Below, piece by piece: positions 7,446 to 15,650 of a DNA stretch of 23,549 bases (positions are counted from its first letter, which is position 1; each line of letters begins with the position of its first letter). This DNA comes from JAAYHC01 sp964483175. GTDB lineage: Bacteria > Bacillota > UBA5301. Location: NCBI GenBank assembly GCA_964483175.1, contig CAZAAT010000036.1, positions 1-23,549 of the forward strand, in the 5' to 3' direction. The position numbers and the translations under genes were made by a program. Below the pieces are notes generated by a model, which searched no databases, was not told where the DNA came from, and saw nothing but the letters and a program-made list of their open reading frames with translations.

Positions 7446-9698
7446 GTGGAGAAAGTACGAGTATATGAATTAGCCAAAGAATTGGAAGTCAATTCTGCCG
7501 ATATGGTTAAAATGTTGCAAAAGTTGGGGTTGGATGTTAAAAACCATATGAGTGTTATTGATGGTGCTATAGCTAACCAGATTCGGGAGAGGACGCGAGT
7601 GCTCCGTGAAAGAAAGGAGTCTCGCACTACAGTGGAGACGAGTGCAGAAACAACTCCCCATAAAGATGTTACCCCTCAGGCGGCAACACAGGCTAAACCG
7701 ATGACTCCGCCAGCGACAGAGATCAGTACAGAGCTGGAAAGTCCGAAAAAGAAAAAAGTCTTATCAGATGAGGATACCGCTAAGCCCAAAAAAACCCCGA
7801 AAAAACCCGGTGCCAAAGCCAAGCGACCGGAAGTGTATGTGCAGGATGAAGAGGAACTTGATTATAAGCTATCAAAGCGTCGCTCGCGTCGCTCTGACAA
7901 TCGTAGGAGCAAACAACAGAGCCAGCCGGTAGCTGTTCCTGTTCATAAAAAAGTAATCATCCCACAAGAAGCTACTGTTAAAGAGTTAGCTGCCGAATTT
8001 GGTATTCAGGCAACTGTGCTGATAAAAAAACTGATGGGTCTAGGCATCATGGCTGCGGTTAATCAAACCGTTGACCCTGAGGCAGCGATGCTAGTAGCGG
8101 AAGAACTTGGTTTTGAAGCGGAATTTGAAAAATCTAAAGATCCGGAGGAACTGTATCTGCAAGATCAAGAAGATGCTCCCGAGTCATTGAAGCCAAGGCC
8201 ACCAGTGGTTACGATTATGGGCCATGTTGACCATGGAAAGACTACTTTGTTAGATGCAATCAGGGAGTCTAAGGTAGCAGCGAGTGAAGCTGGCGGTATT
8301 ACCCAACATATAGGTGCGTACCAAGTTAAATTTAAAGATCAGTTAGTTACCTTCCTCGATACACCTGGGCATGAAGCTTTTACAGCAATGCGCGCTAGGG
8401 GAGCTCAGGTTACCGATATTGTAGTCTTGGTTGTTGCTGCCGATGATGGCGTAATGCCACAGACAGTCGAAGCGCTTAACCACGCTAAAGCTGCTGAGGT
8501 ACCCATTATCGTTGCAATTAACAAAATGGATCGCCCCACCGCTAATCCTGATCGGATTAAGCAAGAGCTTACAGAGTATAACTTGATTCCGGAAGAGTGG
8601 GGTGGTGACACGATATTTGTTCCAATTTCGGCTTTGCGCAGAGAGGGCATCGATGATATTTTAGAGATGATCCTACTCGTAGCCGAAATGCAGGAGTATA
8701 AGGCAAATCCCGATCGGTTGGCTCGCGGCATAGTAATCGAATCTAAGTTGGATAAAGGTATGGGCCCGTTGGCTACAGTCTTGATCCAGAAAGGAACGCT
8801 AAGAGTAGGCGACGTAGCGGTTTGTGGCGAGACCTTCGGTCGTATTCGCGCTATGTCGAATTACCTAGGTGAACGGATCAAAGAGGCTGGGCCGGCCACA
8901 CCGGTACAGATTCTCGGTTTGGCTGATGCTCCTTCTGCTGGGGATAGTTTCGCGGCAGTAGATGACGAAAAGATTGCGCGAGCTATTGCCGAATCTCGGA
9001 GCCTTAAATCACGCCAGGAGCAACTGCATCGTAGCTCTGCGTTGACACTAGAAGACTTGTATACCCGGATTAAAGAGGGGCAAGTCAAGAACTTGAATAT
9101 TGTGCTTAAAGCCGATGTTGATGGCTCAGTTGAAGCCTTGAAGAGTTCATTGGAGCGTCTCTCCAATGAAGAAGTCAAAGTTCAGGTAATTCACAGCGGT
9201 GTTGGCGGGATTTCAGAAAGCGATGTCATGTTAGCAACCGCCTCCGATGCGATCGTCATCGGCTTTAATGTCCGGCCGGATCCAACCGCCAAGCGTACCG
9301 CGGAACGTGAGAAAGTTGACATCAGGCTATACAGGATCATTTATACCGCAATTGATGATGTTAAGGCTGCTATCGTTGGTATGCTCGAGCCGACTTATGA
9401 GGAGGCCGTGCTGGGCAGGGCTGAAGTACGTCAGGTCATCAGAGTTCCTAAATTCGGGAATATCTGTGGTTCTTATGTACTCGATGGTAAGATTGTGAGA
9501 AATGCTCAGGCCAGGGTTATCCGGGATAATATTGTCATCCAGGAGGATAAGATTGCCTCGCTCAAACGGTTCAAGGATGATGTAAAAGAAGTAGATACCG
9601 GATATGAATGTGGTATCGGTCTCGATAAGTTTCAGGACATCAAAGAAGGTGACATCATCGAAGCCTTCGTGATGAAAGAGGTTGCCCGGACAATATAG
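7446..9698 (+). CDS. infB: Translation initiation factor IF-2
   Basis: IF-2 is the GTPase that brings fMet-tRNA to the 30S subunit and drives subunit joining. There are two IF2_N modules, at residues 1-55 (VYELAKELEVNSADMVKML) and about 170-225 (TVKELAAEFGIQATVLIKKL), separated by a basic Lys/Pro/Ser-rich linker. The G domain follows: G1 GHVDHGKT (259-266), the GGITQHIGA switch I region, G3 DTPGHEAF, G4 NKMD, G5 SAL. Domains II to IV follow, including FGNICGSYVLDG near the C-terminus. At 750 residues it is within the normal range. The start is GTG directly after the ylxQ stop, with GGGGGTG upstream. Confidence 0.97.
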   Translation: MEKVRVYELAKELEVNSADMVKMLQKLGLDVKNHMSVIDGAIANQIRERTRVLRERKESRTTVETSAETTPHKDVTPQAATQAKPMTPPATEISTELESPKKKKVLSDEDTAKPKKTPKKPGAKAKRPEVYVQDEEELDYKLSKRRSRRSDNRRSKQQSQPVAVPVHKKVIIPQEATVKELAAEFGIQATVLIKKLMGLGIMAAVNQTVDPEAAMLVAEELGFEAEFEKSKDPEELYLQDQEDAPESLKPRPPVVTIMGHVDHGKTTLLDAIRESKVAASEAGGITQHIGAYQVKFKDQLVTFLDTPGHEAFTAMRARGAQVTDIVVLVVAADDGVMPQTVEALNHAKAAEVPIIVAINKMDRPTANPDRIKQELTEYNLIPEEWGGDTIFVPISALRREGIDDILEMILLVAEMQEYKANPDRLARGIVIESKLDKGMGPLATVLIQKGTLRVGDVAVCGETFGRIRAMSNYLGERIKEAGPATPVQILGLADAPSAGDSFAAVDDEKIARAIAESRSLKSRQEQLHRSSALTLEDLYTRIKEGQVKNLNIVLKADVDGSVEALKSSLERLSNEEVKVQVIHSGVGGISESDVMLATASDAIVIGFNVRPDPTAKRTAEREKVDIRLYRIIYTAIDDVKAAIVGMLEPTYEEAVLGRAEVRQVIRVPKFGNICGSYVLDGKIVRNAQARVIRDNIVIQEDKIASLKRFKDDVKEVDTGYECGIGLDKFQDIKEGDIIEAFVMKEVARTI

Positions 9699-9710
9699 GG
9701 AGTGAGAACT

Positions 9711-10076
9711 ATGTCAAACACCCGTAATGTAAGGATTGAGGATCAAATCCGTTCGGAAATTGGCGATATGCTATTAAAAGACTTAAAAGATCCACGGATC
9801 GGGTTTGCCAGCGTTACCAGGGTTCAATTGACTGGAGATAAACGGGAAGTCAAAGTTTATATCAGTGTTTTTGGCACCGACGAGGAAAAGCAGCAGACCA
9901 TTCAGGCTTTGAATCATGCTCGAGGGTTTGTACGCACCGAAATAGGCAAACGAATTAAGCTCCGCCATACCCCGCAGATTCACTTTGTTCTCGATGAATC
10001 GATTGAACAAGGCTCAAAAGTAATGGCGATCTTATCAGATTTGGCTAAAACAAGCGAAGAGCCGAAAGGGGAGTAG
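9711..10076 (+). CDS. rbfA: 30S ribosome-binding factor RbfA
   Basis: RbfA is a KH-fold protein that binds the 30S subunit and assists maturation of the 16S rRNA 5' end. Family marks are R-IEDQIRSEIGDMLL at the N-terminus, the LKDPRIGFASVTRVQLTGD strand-turn, KVYISVFG, and the C-terminal RHTPQIHFVLDESIEQG. It has 121 residues, normal for Firmicutes. ATG 9711 is preferred: AGGGAGTG lies 7-8 bases upstream, whereas the in-frame GTG at 9702 overlaps that site. It ends just before nrnA, with translational coupling likely. Confidence 0.95.
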   Translation: MSNTRNVRIEDQIRSEIGDMLLKDLKDPRIGFASVTRVQLTGDKREVKVYISVFGTDEEKQQTIQALNHARGFVRTEIGKRIKLRHTPQIHFVLDESIEQGSKVMAILSDLAKTSEEPKGE

Positions 10077-10079
10077 TTG

Positions 10080-11051
10080 GTGGATTCGATCGGCTCAGCA
10101 CAAAAAGTATTAACTCAGCTAAAAGCAGGAGATAACTATCTCCTGCTCTCCCATGTTCACCCCGATGGTGATAGTGTTGGGTCATTAATCGCGCTGGGTG
10201 ATTTACTGCGCCAGTTGGGCAAGCAGGCGACGATAGCTGCATCGGAAGAGGTCGCTCAGGCCTTTCACTTTATTCCTGGGGTTGACAAGATTCGGGTCGG
10301 CGAATCTGATTTGGCCGAAAGCTATGAGCGCGTTGTCGCAGTAGATGTTTCAGACTACAGGCGGATTGGCTCCTTGAAATCCTATCTTGATTCAGCTCAA
10401 GAAGTAATAAATATTGACCATCATTTAGGTAATGAGTTTGGTGAACCGAGATATGTACGACCTAGTGCCTGCGCTACAGGCGAACTAATTTATGAATTAT
10501 TCGAATTAGCCGGACTGCAGCCTAGCTATGCAGCTGCCGTCGCATTATATACAGCTATTGTAACTGATACCGGCAGATTCAGCCATGCGAATACAACGTC
10601 GGAGGCTTTTCGCATTGCCGCTAAACTAGTTGAACTCGGGGTCGATCCTTACCAGATCTTTCATCAGATTTATCAACGCAAAGATCTCGGGTTTATCAGA
10701 CTGCTTGGCAGAGTTTTGGCAGGCCTCCAGTCTGCTTGTGGCGGCCGGGTAGTTTATATTATTCTTGATCAGGCCATGTTGGCCGAATATGTGCCTAATA
10801 TGGGCGATAGCGAGAATTACATCTCCTATGCCCAGATGGTCGAAGGGGTCAAAGTTGCCCTGCTCTTTCGCCAATTACCAGATGGTCGGACCAAAGTTAG
10901 TTGGCGTTCGGTCCCCGGGGTTGACGTGAGTGTCTATGCCCGCCAGTTCGGTGGAGGGGGACATGCCAATGCCGCCGGGTGTGAAATTGACCTTGAACCA
11001 CATCGAGCAGCGGAAAAAATCCTCGCCCTCCTGAACAATAATTTTTGTTAG
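10080..11051 (+). CDS. nrnA: DHH-family bifunctional oligoribonuclease/pAp phosphatase NrnA
   Basis: NrnA degrades 2-5 nucleotide RNAs and can dephosphorylate 3'-phosphoadenosine 5'-phosphate, standing in for Orn in Firmicutes. The DHH domain shows HPDGDSVGS (from H27), VDVSDYRR, the DHH triad at 113-115, and TDTGRFSHANT. The DHHA1 domain ends with the substrate-binding GGGGHANAAG (291-300). Length is typical. GTG 10080 has AAAGGGGAG 6 bases upstream; TTG 10077, directly after the rbfA stop, is an alternative. It sits between rbfA and truB, as is common in Clostridia. Confidence 0.94.
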   Translation: MDSIGSAQKVLTQLKAGDNYLLLSHVHPDGDSVGSLIALGDLLRQLGKQATIAASEEVAQAFHFIPGVDKIRVGESDLAESYERVVAVDVSDYRRIGSLKSYLDSAQEVINIDHHLGNEFGEPRYVRPSACATGELIYELFELAGLQPSYAAAVALYTAIVTDTGRFSHANTTSEAFRIAAKLVELGVDPYQIFHQIYQRKDLGFIRLLGRVLAGLQSACGGRVVYIILDQAMLAEYVPNMGDSENYISYAQMVEGVKVALLFRQLPDGRTKVSWRSVPGVDVSVYARQFGGGGHANAAGCEIDLEPHRAAEKILALLNNNFC

Positions 11052-11063
11052 AGGCTAGGGGTA

Positions 11064-11984
11064 ATGTATTCTGGTTTTTTAAATGTACTTAAACCACCCG
11101 GTATGACCTCACATGACCTGGTAGCCTTCTTACGGAGGGTATTGCGGCAGAAAAAGATTGGTCATTCCGGAACACTTGATCCTAACGCCACCGGTGTTAT
11201 GGTTATCGCCCTTGGAGCTGCTACCCGACTGTTAGAATACTTGGATGCCGAAGCAAAAGAGTACATCGGTATGGTCAGATTGGGTGTTGATACTGATACG
11301 TATGACTCCGAGGGAAATGTTGTCAAGCAATACCCAGAGATGGCTTGTACTTTGGCCGATCTGCAAGCAGCTGGCGCCAGTTTACGGGGGAGGCAACTAC
11401 AGAAGCCGCCACTAGTGTCAGCCGTCCGGATTGGCGGTAAACGTTTATATGAGTATGCGCGCAGTGGGATTGAAGTTGAAAGGCCTGAGCGCGAAGTTGT
11501 CATCCATGAGTTGGATATTATACCTTTACAGGATAAGCCTTATTATGGGATCGGCGATTTGCTGCGGATGAGAGTGAGATGCAGCAAGGGCACATATATC
11601 CGGAGTCTTGCCTATGATTTGGGGCATAAAGTTGGTGCCGGTGCTCATTTAGCAAGCCTTTTACGCACCGAAAGCGATGGATTTGTCATTGAAGATGCTT
11701 TGACCGTAGAAGAAGTGCTGCAATTGGCGGAAGAGGACCGGTTGTCTTCGGTTATCACCAGTATGGAGCAACCGCTTCGATTTGCAACGATTTATTTAAA
11801 CGAATCCGAGCTAAAGCCCATTCTCAATGGAAACACTATTCAAGTCCCATGGGATGCTAAGCCGGGGGAGTTTTTTACCCTGATTTTTAATGGGCAGCTG
11901 GTGGCAATTGCGAAATATCGGTTTGGATCCGGCCATGGTTATTTGCAGCCAGTGAAGGTGTTGTTTAATGCACAATTTAGCTAA
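11064..11984 (+). CDS. truB: tRNA pseudouridine(55) synthase TruB
   Basis: TruB isomerises U55 in the T-loop of tRNAs. The N-terminus reads GFLNVLKPPGMTSHD. The catalytic motif KIGHSGTLDP places the nucleophilic aspartate at residue 39. Further family segments are GAATRLLEYL, KPPLVSAVRIGGKRLYEYAR and CSKGTYIRSLAYDLG. A PUA-like C-terminal region follows. At 306 residues the length is normal. The start ATG lies about 5 bases after AGGGGT. The 3' end overlaps ribF by 17 bases. Confidence 0.95.
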   Translation: MYSGFLNVLKPPGMTSHDLVAFLRRVLRQKKIGHSGTLDPNATGVMVIALGAATRLLEYLDAEAKEYIGMVRLGVDTDTYDSEGNVVKQYPEMACTLADLQAAGASLRGRQLQKPPLVSAVRIGGKRLYEYARSGIEVERPEREVVIHELDIIPLQDKPYYGIGDLLRMRVRCSKGTYIRSLAYDLGHKVGAGAHLASLLRTESDGFVIEDALTVEEVLQLAEEDRLSSVITSMEQPLRFATIYLNESELKPILNGNTIQVPWDAKPGEFFTLIFNGQLVAIAKYRFGSGHGYLQPVKVLFNAQFS

Positions 11985-12918
11985 TGCAGAGAATTACTTG
12001 ATCCGAAGCAACCCGCCGCCAAAAAAGTCTGTTTTAGCGCTCGGTGTCTTTGACGGGGTTCATCTGGGCCACCAAAAGCTAATGTATACAGCAATTAGGG
12101 CGGCCAAAGACTGTTTGCCGACCCCGTGTAGCACAGGCGCGCTCTCCTTTTGGCCGCATCCTCAGAACGTTTTCAGGCCCGATAATCCGGCGAGTCAGCT
12201 AACGTTTCCAGATGAACAGGCTGAGATAATTAAATTGGTCGGATTAGATTATTTTGGTTGCTTTCATTTTACCAAAGAGTTTGCTGCCCTAACACCTCGT
12301 GAATTTGCTCAAAAAATATTGGTTGATCAATTAGCTGTTTCCGGCGTGGTCATCGGTTTCAATTTTCGCTATGGCCAAAAGAATACCGGCAATTACCAAA
12401 CCTTGCAAGCGGCCGGCCAGGAATTTGGCTTTCAGGTTTGGGTCTGCGAACCAGTGGAGTATCAGGGCCAAGTGATTAGTAGTACTAGAATCCGCACTGA
12501 ACTCAAGGTTGGAAATGTGGAGGTTGCCAGCGAGCTTCTGGGTCGACCTTATTTTCTCAAGGGACAGGTTACCCACGGTTTTGGTCGGGGCAAGAAATTA
12601 GGATTTCCCACCGCGAATTTGATTGTTCCGAACACGAGACTTATTCCCGCATCCGGGGTCTATGGCGGGCGAGCAACTATTGCTGGGGAGACATTTCTGG
12701 CTGCAATATTTATTGGCACCTCCATGACCTTTGGTGATTTTACTCCGTCAGTCGAGGTCTATATTTTAGACTGGTCTGGTGCTGACTTGTACGGTAGAGT
12801 GTTGCAAGTGGAATTTGTGCACCGGCTGCGGTCGATCACCAAGTTTGAAACCGGTCAGGAACTCGCAGGTCAAATTGGCCGAGATGTTGAGCGAATTAAA
12901 CAATTGGTGAGCAAATAG
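11968..12918 (+). CDS. ribF: Bifunctional riboflavin kinase/FAD synthetase RibF
   Basis: RibF phosphorylates riboflavin to FMN and adenylylates FMN to FAD. The N-terminal nucleotidyltransferase domain has GVFDGVHLGH (residues 26-35), the IGFNFRYGQKNTGN region, and SSTRIRTEL. The C-terminal flavokinase domain has GRGKKLGFPTAN (206-217), SGVYGG and an SVEVYILDW segment. The 316-residue length fits the two-domain enzyme. ATG 11968, inside the truB end, is the only good start in frame. It closes the nusA-infB operon, and rpsO starts anew from its own promoter. Confidence 0.95.
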   Translation: MHNLANAENYLIRSNPPPKKSVLALGVFDGVHLGHQKLMYTAIRAAKDCLPTPCSTGALSFWPHPQNVFRPDNPASQLTFPDEQAEIIKLVGLDYFGCFHFTKEFAALTPREFAQKILVDQLAVSGVVIGFNFRYGQKNTGNYQTLQAAGQEFGFQVWVCEPVEYQGQVISSTRIRTELKVGNVEVASELLGRPYFLKGQVTHGFGRGKKLGFPTANLIVPNTRLIPASGVYGGRATIAGETFLAAIFIGTSMTFGDFTPSVEVYILDWSGADLYGRVLQVEFVHRLRSITKFETGQELAGQIGRDVERIKQLVSK

Positions 12919-12948
12919 TTGGCAAATTTTTTGTCGGTGTGGTAATAT
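12919..12948 (+). promoter_or_regulatory. Putative sigma-A promoter of rpsO
   Basis: TTGGCA (12919-12924) and TAATAT (12943-12948) are separated by 18 bases and begin immediately after the ribF stop codon. A start near 12955 would give a leader of roughly 85 bases before rpsO. Consensus-based prediction. Confidence 0.55.
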
Positions 12949-12955
12949 TAGTAGT

Positions 12956-13036
12956 GGCTAATAGCCGAACGTTCCACTCGGGTTGATGAAACTCCGACGC
13001 AATGCTGGGTGGACCGCGATTCCAAGTTTATGGAGG
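12956..13036 (+). promoter_or_regulatory. Structured rpsO leader, probable S15 autoregulatory element
   Basis: The leader can fold into a short GGCT/AGCC hairpin (12956-12966). A main stem pairs TCCACTC (12973-12979) with GGGTGGA (13007-13013), and inside it GGGTT (12980-12984) pairs with AACTC (12990-12994). A competing hairpin pairs TGGA (13010-13013) with TCCA (13021-13024) and cannot coexist with the main stem. The ribosome-binding site GGAGG (13032-13036) follows at once. S15 is known to repress its own mRNA through leader structures in several bacteria, so feedback by S15 is the natural inference. I did not match it to a specific published S15 leader class. Confidence 0.5.
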
Positions 13037-13041
13037 TGAAA

Positions 13042-13314
13042 ATGGTGGCTTTAACTAGCGAAAAAAAGCAGTCTCTAATCGAAGAGTATAAGCTCCACGA
13101 GGGTGATACCGGTTCGCCGGAGGTTCAGATTGCGATGTTGACTCAGCGTATTAGCGACTTGACTGAGCATCTGAAGGTTCACAAGCATGATCACCACTCC
13201 CGGCGCGGCTTGTACAAAATGATTGGTAGGCGGCGTGGATTATTGAATTACTTGATGAAAAAAGACATCAATCGTTATCGGGAGATCATTAGTCGCTTAG
13301 GAATCAGAAAATAA
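13042..13314 (+). CDS. rpsO: Small ribosomal subunit protein S15
   Basis: S15 binds 16S rRNA early in 30S platform assembly. The 90-residue protein begins MVALTSEKKQSLIEEYKLHE and contains the family signature GDTGSPEVQIA, the KDHHSRRGL-like segment (DHHSRRGLYKMIGRRRGLL), and a basic C-terminus. ATG 13042 is chosen because GGAGG lies 5 bases upstream and the product then has normal S15 length. Longer upstream starts would read through the leader structure. rpsO followed by pnp is conserved across bacteria. Confidence 0.97.
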   Translation: MVALTSEKKQSLIEEYKLHEGDTGSPEVQIAMLTQRISDLTEHLKVHKHDHHSRRGLYKMIGRRRGLLNYLMKKDINRYREIISRLGIRK

Positions 13315-13330
13315 AGTATTCGTTTTTGGG

Positions 13331-13364
13331 ATGAGCGGGTGAGTAAATACCCGCTTATTTTTTT
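13331..13364 (+). terminator. Rho-independent terminator after rpsO
   Basis: The arms AGCGGGT (13334-13340) and ACCCGCT (13349-13355) form a 7-bp stem, extendable by the flanking AT, with an 8-base loop and a TATTTTTTT tail. It separates rpsO from pnp, so pnp needs its own promoter or partial readthrough. Confidence 0.85.
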
Positions 13365-13445
13365 GCCCATAGTAACTGTAAAGTTTTCTCTGTTGCCGCT
13401 TAATTTAGTCCGGTTAAAGGGAATTCGAAATACAGTATGGAAATG

Positions 13446-13499
13446 TTTTCAATTGAAAAGATAAGGATAGAGAATGAGATAGAGATAGGAGGAAGTTTT
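13446..13499 (+). promoter_or_regulatory. pnp leader: 14-bp palindrome and cytosine-free tract
   Basis: A perfect palindrome TTTTCAATTGAAAA (13446-13459) is followed by a stretch without any C from 13451 to 13499, rich in GATAGAGA-like units and ending in the strong ribosome-binding site AGGAGG. The gap between the rpsO terminator and pnp (13365-13504) must contain the pnp promoter, but I see no convincing -35/-10 pair. The C-free tract should keep the leader unstructured. Function is inferred only. Confidence 0.35.
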
Positions 13500-13504
13500 C
13501 AAGT

Positions 13505-15595
13505 ATGAGTTTGTACGAAATGGATTTCGGCGGGCGCAAACTGGCCATCGAGTCCGGCGAATTAGCCGAGCAAGCCAATGGTGCAGTTTTAGTTCGCTAT
13601 GGTGAAACAGCTGTTTTGGTAACCGCGACCGCATCGAAAGAACCAAGAGAAGGTATCGACTTTTTCCCGCTATTAGTCGATTTTGAAGAAAGGCTTTATG
13701 CCGTTGGTAAGATCCCAGGTGGCTTTATCAAGCGAGAGGGGCGGCCAAGTGAACAAGCAATTCTATCGGCCCGGATGATCGACCGTCCGCTGCGCCCGCT
13801 TTTTCCGGAAGGGTTCCGCAATGATGTTCAGGTTGTCGCGCAGGTAATCTCAGTCGACCAAGATAATTCCCCGGATATTCCAGCTCTAATCGGTGCCTCC
13901 TGCGCCTTGAGCATCTCGGATATTCCTTTTCTCGGCCCGGTTGGTGGTGTACGGGTTGGGCGCATTGACGGCGAGTTTTTAATTAATCCAACCGTTGATC
14001 AGCGCGAACAGAGTGACTTTGACCTTGTGGTCGCCGGGACCAAGGATGCGATCATGATGGTTGAGGCAGGGGCTAAGGAAATCCCTGAGGAGATCATGCT
14101 AGATGCGATCATCTTCGGTCATGAAGAGATCAAGCGTCTCGTAGCCTTTCAAGAGCAGATCGTGAGCGAAATAGGCAAGCCAAAACGGGAATTCGTCTTA
14201 TTTCAGATTGAGCCCGAGGTCGAGCAGCTTCTACGTGAACTAGGGACGGATCTGCTAAAAGCTGCCATTACCAATTCTGATAAGACTGCCAGGCAAGAAG
14301 CGACCGAGCAGGCTAAGGCTGATATTCGCACTCTGTATCAGGAGCGCGTCGGCGAAGAACGCTATCTACATACCGCGAAGATGGTCGGTGAAGTATTGGA
14401 TAACCTGGAAAAAGAAATTGTGCGCGGGATGATTGTGCATGAACGCATGCGTCCTGATGGACGTAGACCTGAGGAGATTCGCCATATCTCTTGTAAGGTG
14501 GGATTGCTGCCGCGTACCCACGGTTCAGGACTTTTTAATCGAGGGCAAACTCAGGTCATGACCGTAACCACTTTAGGTATTCAGTCTGATGTCCAGATAT
14601 TAGACGGATTGGGCGCTGAAGAGTTTAAACGGTATATGCATCACTATAACTTCCCTGCTTACAGTGTTGGCGAAGTTCGGCCGATGCGCGGACCCGGCAG
14701 GCGTGAGATCGGACATGGTGCCTTGGCTGAAAGAGCATTGTTGCCGGTGCTACCGTCACATGACGAGTTTCCCTATACAATTAGGGTTGTAAGCGAAGTT
14801 TTGAGCTCGAACGGGTCAACTTCGCAGGCTAGTGTCTGTGGCAGCACCCTATCGTTAATGGATGCGGGTGTTCCTATTAAAAGGCCGGTTGCCGGCATCG
14901 CAATGGGTTTGATTAAGGAAGGCGACGAACATGTCATCCTCTCCGATATCCAAGGACTCGAAGATCACTTAGGAGATATGGACTTTAAAGTGGCCGGTAC
15001 CGAAGCAGGGGTTACCGCGATGCAAATGGATATCAAAATCGCCGGTATCGGTCGGGATGTCTTGGCTAAAGCCTTACGCCAAGCCCACGAAGGGCGGATG
15101 TTCATTCTTGGCAAGATGCTTGAAGTGATGCCTGAGCCTCGCCAGAATATCTCGCCTTATGCTCCGAGAATTATTCAGATCAATATCGATCCCGAAAAGA
15201 TTCGTGACGTTATCGGGCCAGGCGGAAAGACCATCCGTAAGATTATTGCCGAAACAGGCGCTGATATTGACATCGAGGATGACGGACGCGTCTTCATTGC
15301 TTCGGTTAACGAAGAGTCTGGCCGGCTGGCAAAGTCTGTCATCGAAAGCTTAACCAAAGAGGTTGAGGTTGGAGAAGTATATGAGGGCGTAGTGAAGCGG
15401 ATCATGAATTTTGGCGCTTTCGTTGAGATTGGCCCGAATAAAGAAGGTCTGGTTCACATCTCTAAACTCGCCAAGCACCGGGTGGAAAAGGTCGAAGACG
15501 TTGTGAGTATCGGTGACACCATAACAGTTAAAGTTATCGAGATCGATAGCCAAGGCCGGATCAACCTATCGCACAAAGAATTTGCCGACGAATAA
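13505..15595 (+). CDS. pnp: Polyribonucleotide nucleotidyltransferase (PNPase)
   Basis: PNPase is a trimeric 3'-5' phosphorolytic exoribonuclease central to mRNA turnover. The order is: a first RNase PH domain (FGGRKLAIESGELAEQANGAV at the start); a helical linker; a second RNase PH domain with FNRGQTQ, RREIGHGALAERAL and the catalytic-site stretch GDMDFKVAGTEAGVTA (around residues 488-503); a KH domain with GPGGKTIRKI from 571; and an S1 domain from about 622 (VYEGVVKRIMNFGAFVEIG) to the end. At 696 residues it is standard. The ATG has an AGGAGG box about 10 bases upstream. Confidence 0.97.
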   Translation: MSLYEMDFGGRKLAIESGELAEQANGAVLVRYGETAVLVTATASKEPREGIDFFPLLVDFEERLYAVGKIPGGFIKREGRPSEQAILSARMIDRPLRPLFPEGFRNDVQVVAQVISVDQDNSPDIPALIGASCALSISDIPFLGPVGGVRVGRIDGEFLINPTVDQREQSDFDLVVAGTKDAIMMVEAGAKEIPEEIMLDAIIFGHEEIKRLVAFQEQIVSEIGKPKREFVLFQIEPEVEQLLRELGTDLLKAAITNSDKTARQEATEQAKADIRTLYQERVGEERYLHTAKMVGEVLDNLEKEIVRGMIVHERMRPDGRRPEEIRHISCKVGLLPRTHGSGLFNRGQTQVMTVTTLGIQSDVQILDGLGAEEFKRYMHHYNFPAYSVGEVRPMRGPGRREIGHGALAERALLPVLPSHDEFPYTIRVVSEVLSSNGSTSQASVCGSTLSLMDAGVPIKRPVAGIAMGLIKEGDEHVILSDIQGLEDHLGDMDFKVAGTEAGVTAMQMDIKIAGIGRDVLAKALRQAHEGRMFILGKMLEVMPEPRQNISPYAPRIIQINIDPEKIRDVIGPGGKTIRKIIAETGADIDIEDDGRVFIASVNEESGRLAKSVIESLTKEVEVGEVYEGVVKRIMNFGAFVEIGPNKEGLVHISKLAKHRVEKVEDVVSIGDTITVKVIEIDSQGRINLSHKEFADE

Positions 15596-15609
15596 AGGCT
15601 ATCACAAGC

Positions 15610-15637
15610 AAAACCCCCTGTTTCCAGGGGGTTTTTG
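15610..15637. terminator. Bidirectional terminator between pnp and the convergent cytochrome gene
   Basis: AAACCCCCTG (15611-15620) pairs with CAGGGGGTTT (15625-15634) around a 4-base loop. A T-run follows on the plus strand, and on the minus strand a TTTTGC tail follows. It lies 15 bases after the pnp stop and 14 bases beyond the end of the minus-strand gene, so it can serve both. Confidence 0.88.
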
Positions 15638-15650
15638 TTATAACTCCAAC

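Noticed and set aside
12970..13020. T-box riboswitch upstream of rpsO, suggested by GGGTGGACCGCG
   Set aside because: The core is one base short of consensus. The space after the promoter is far too short for Stem I and the antiterminator domain, and a ribosomal protein gene is not an expected T-box target.
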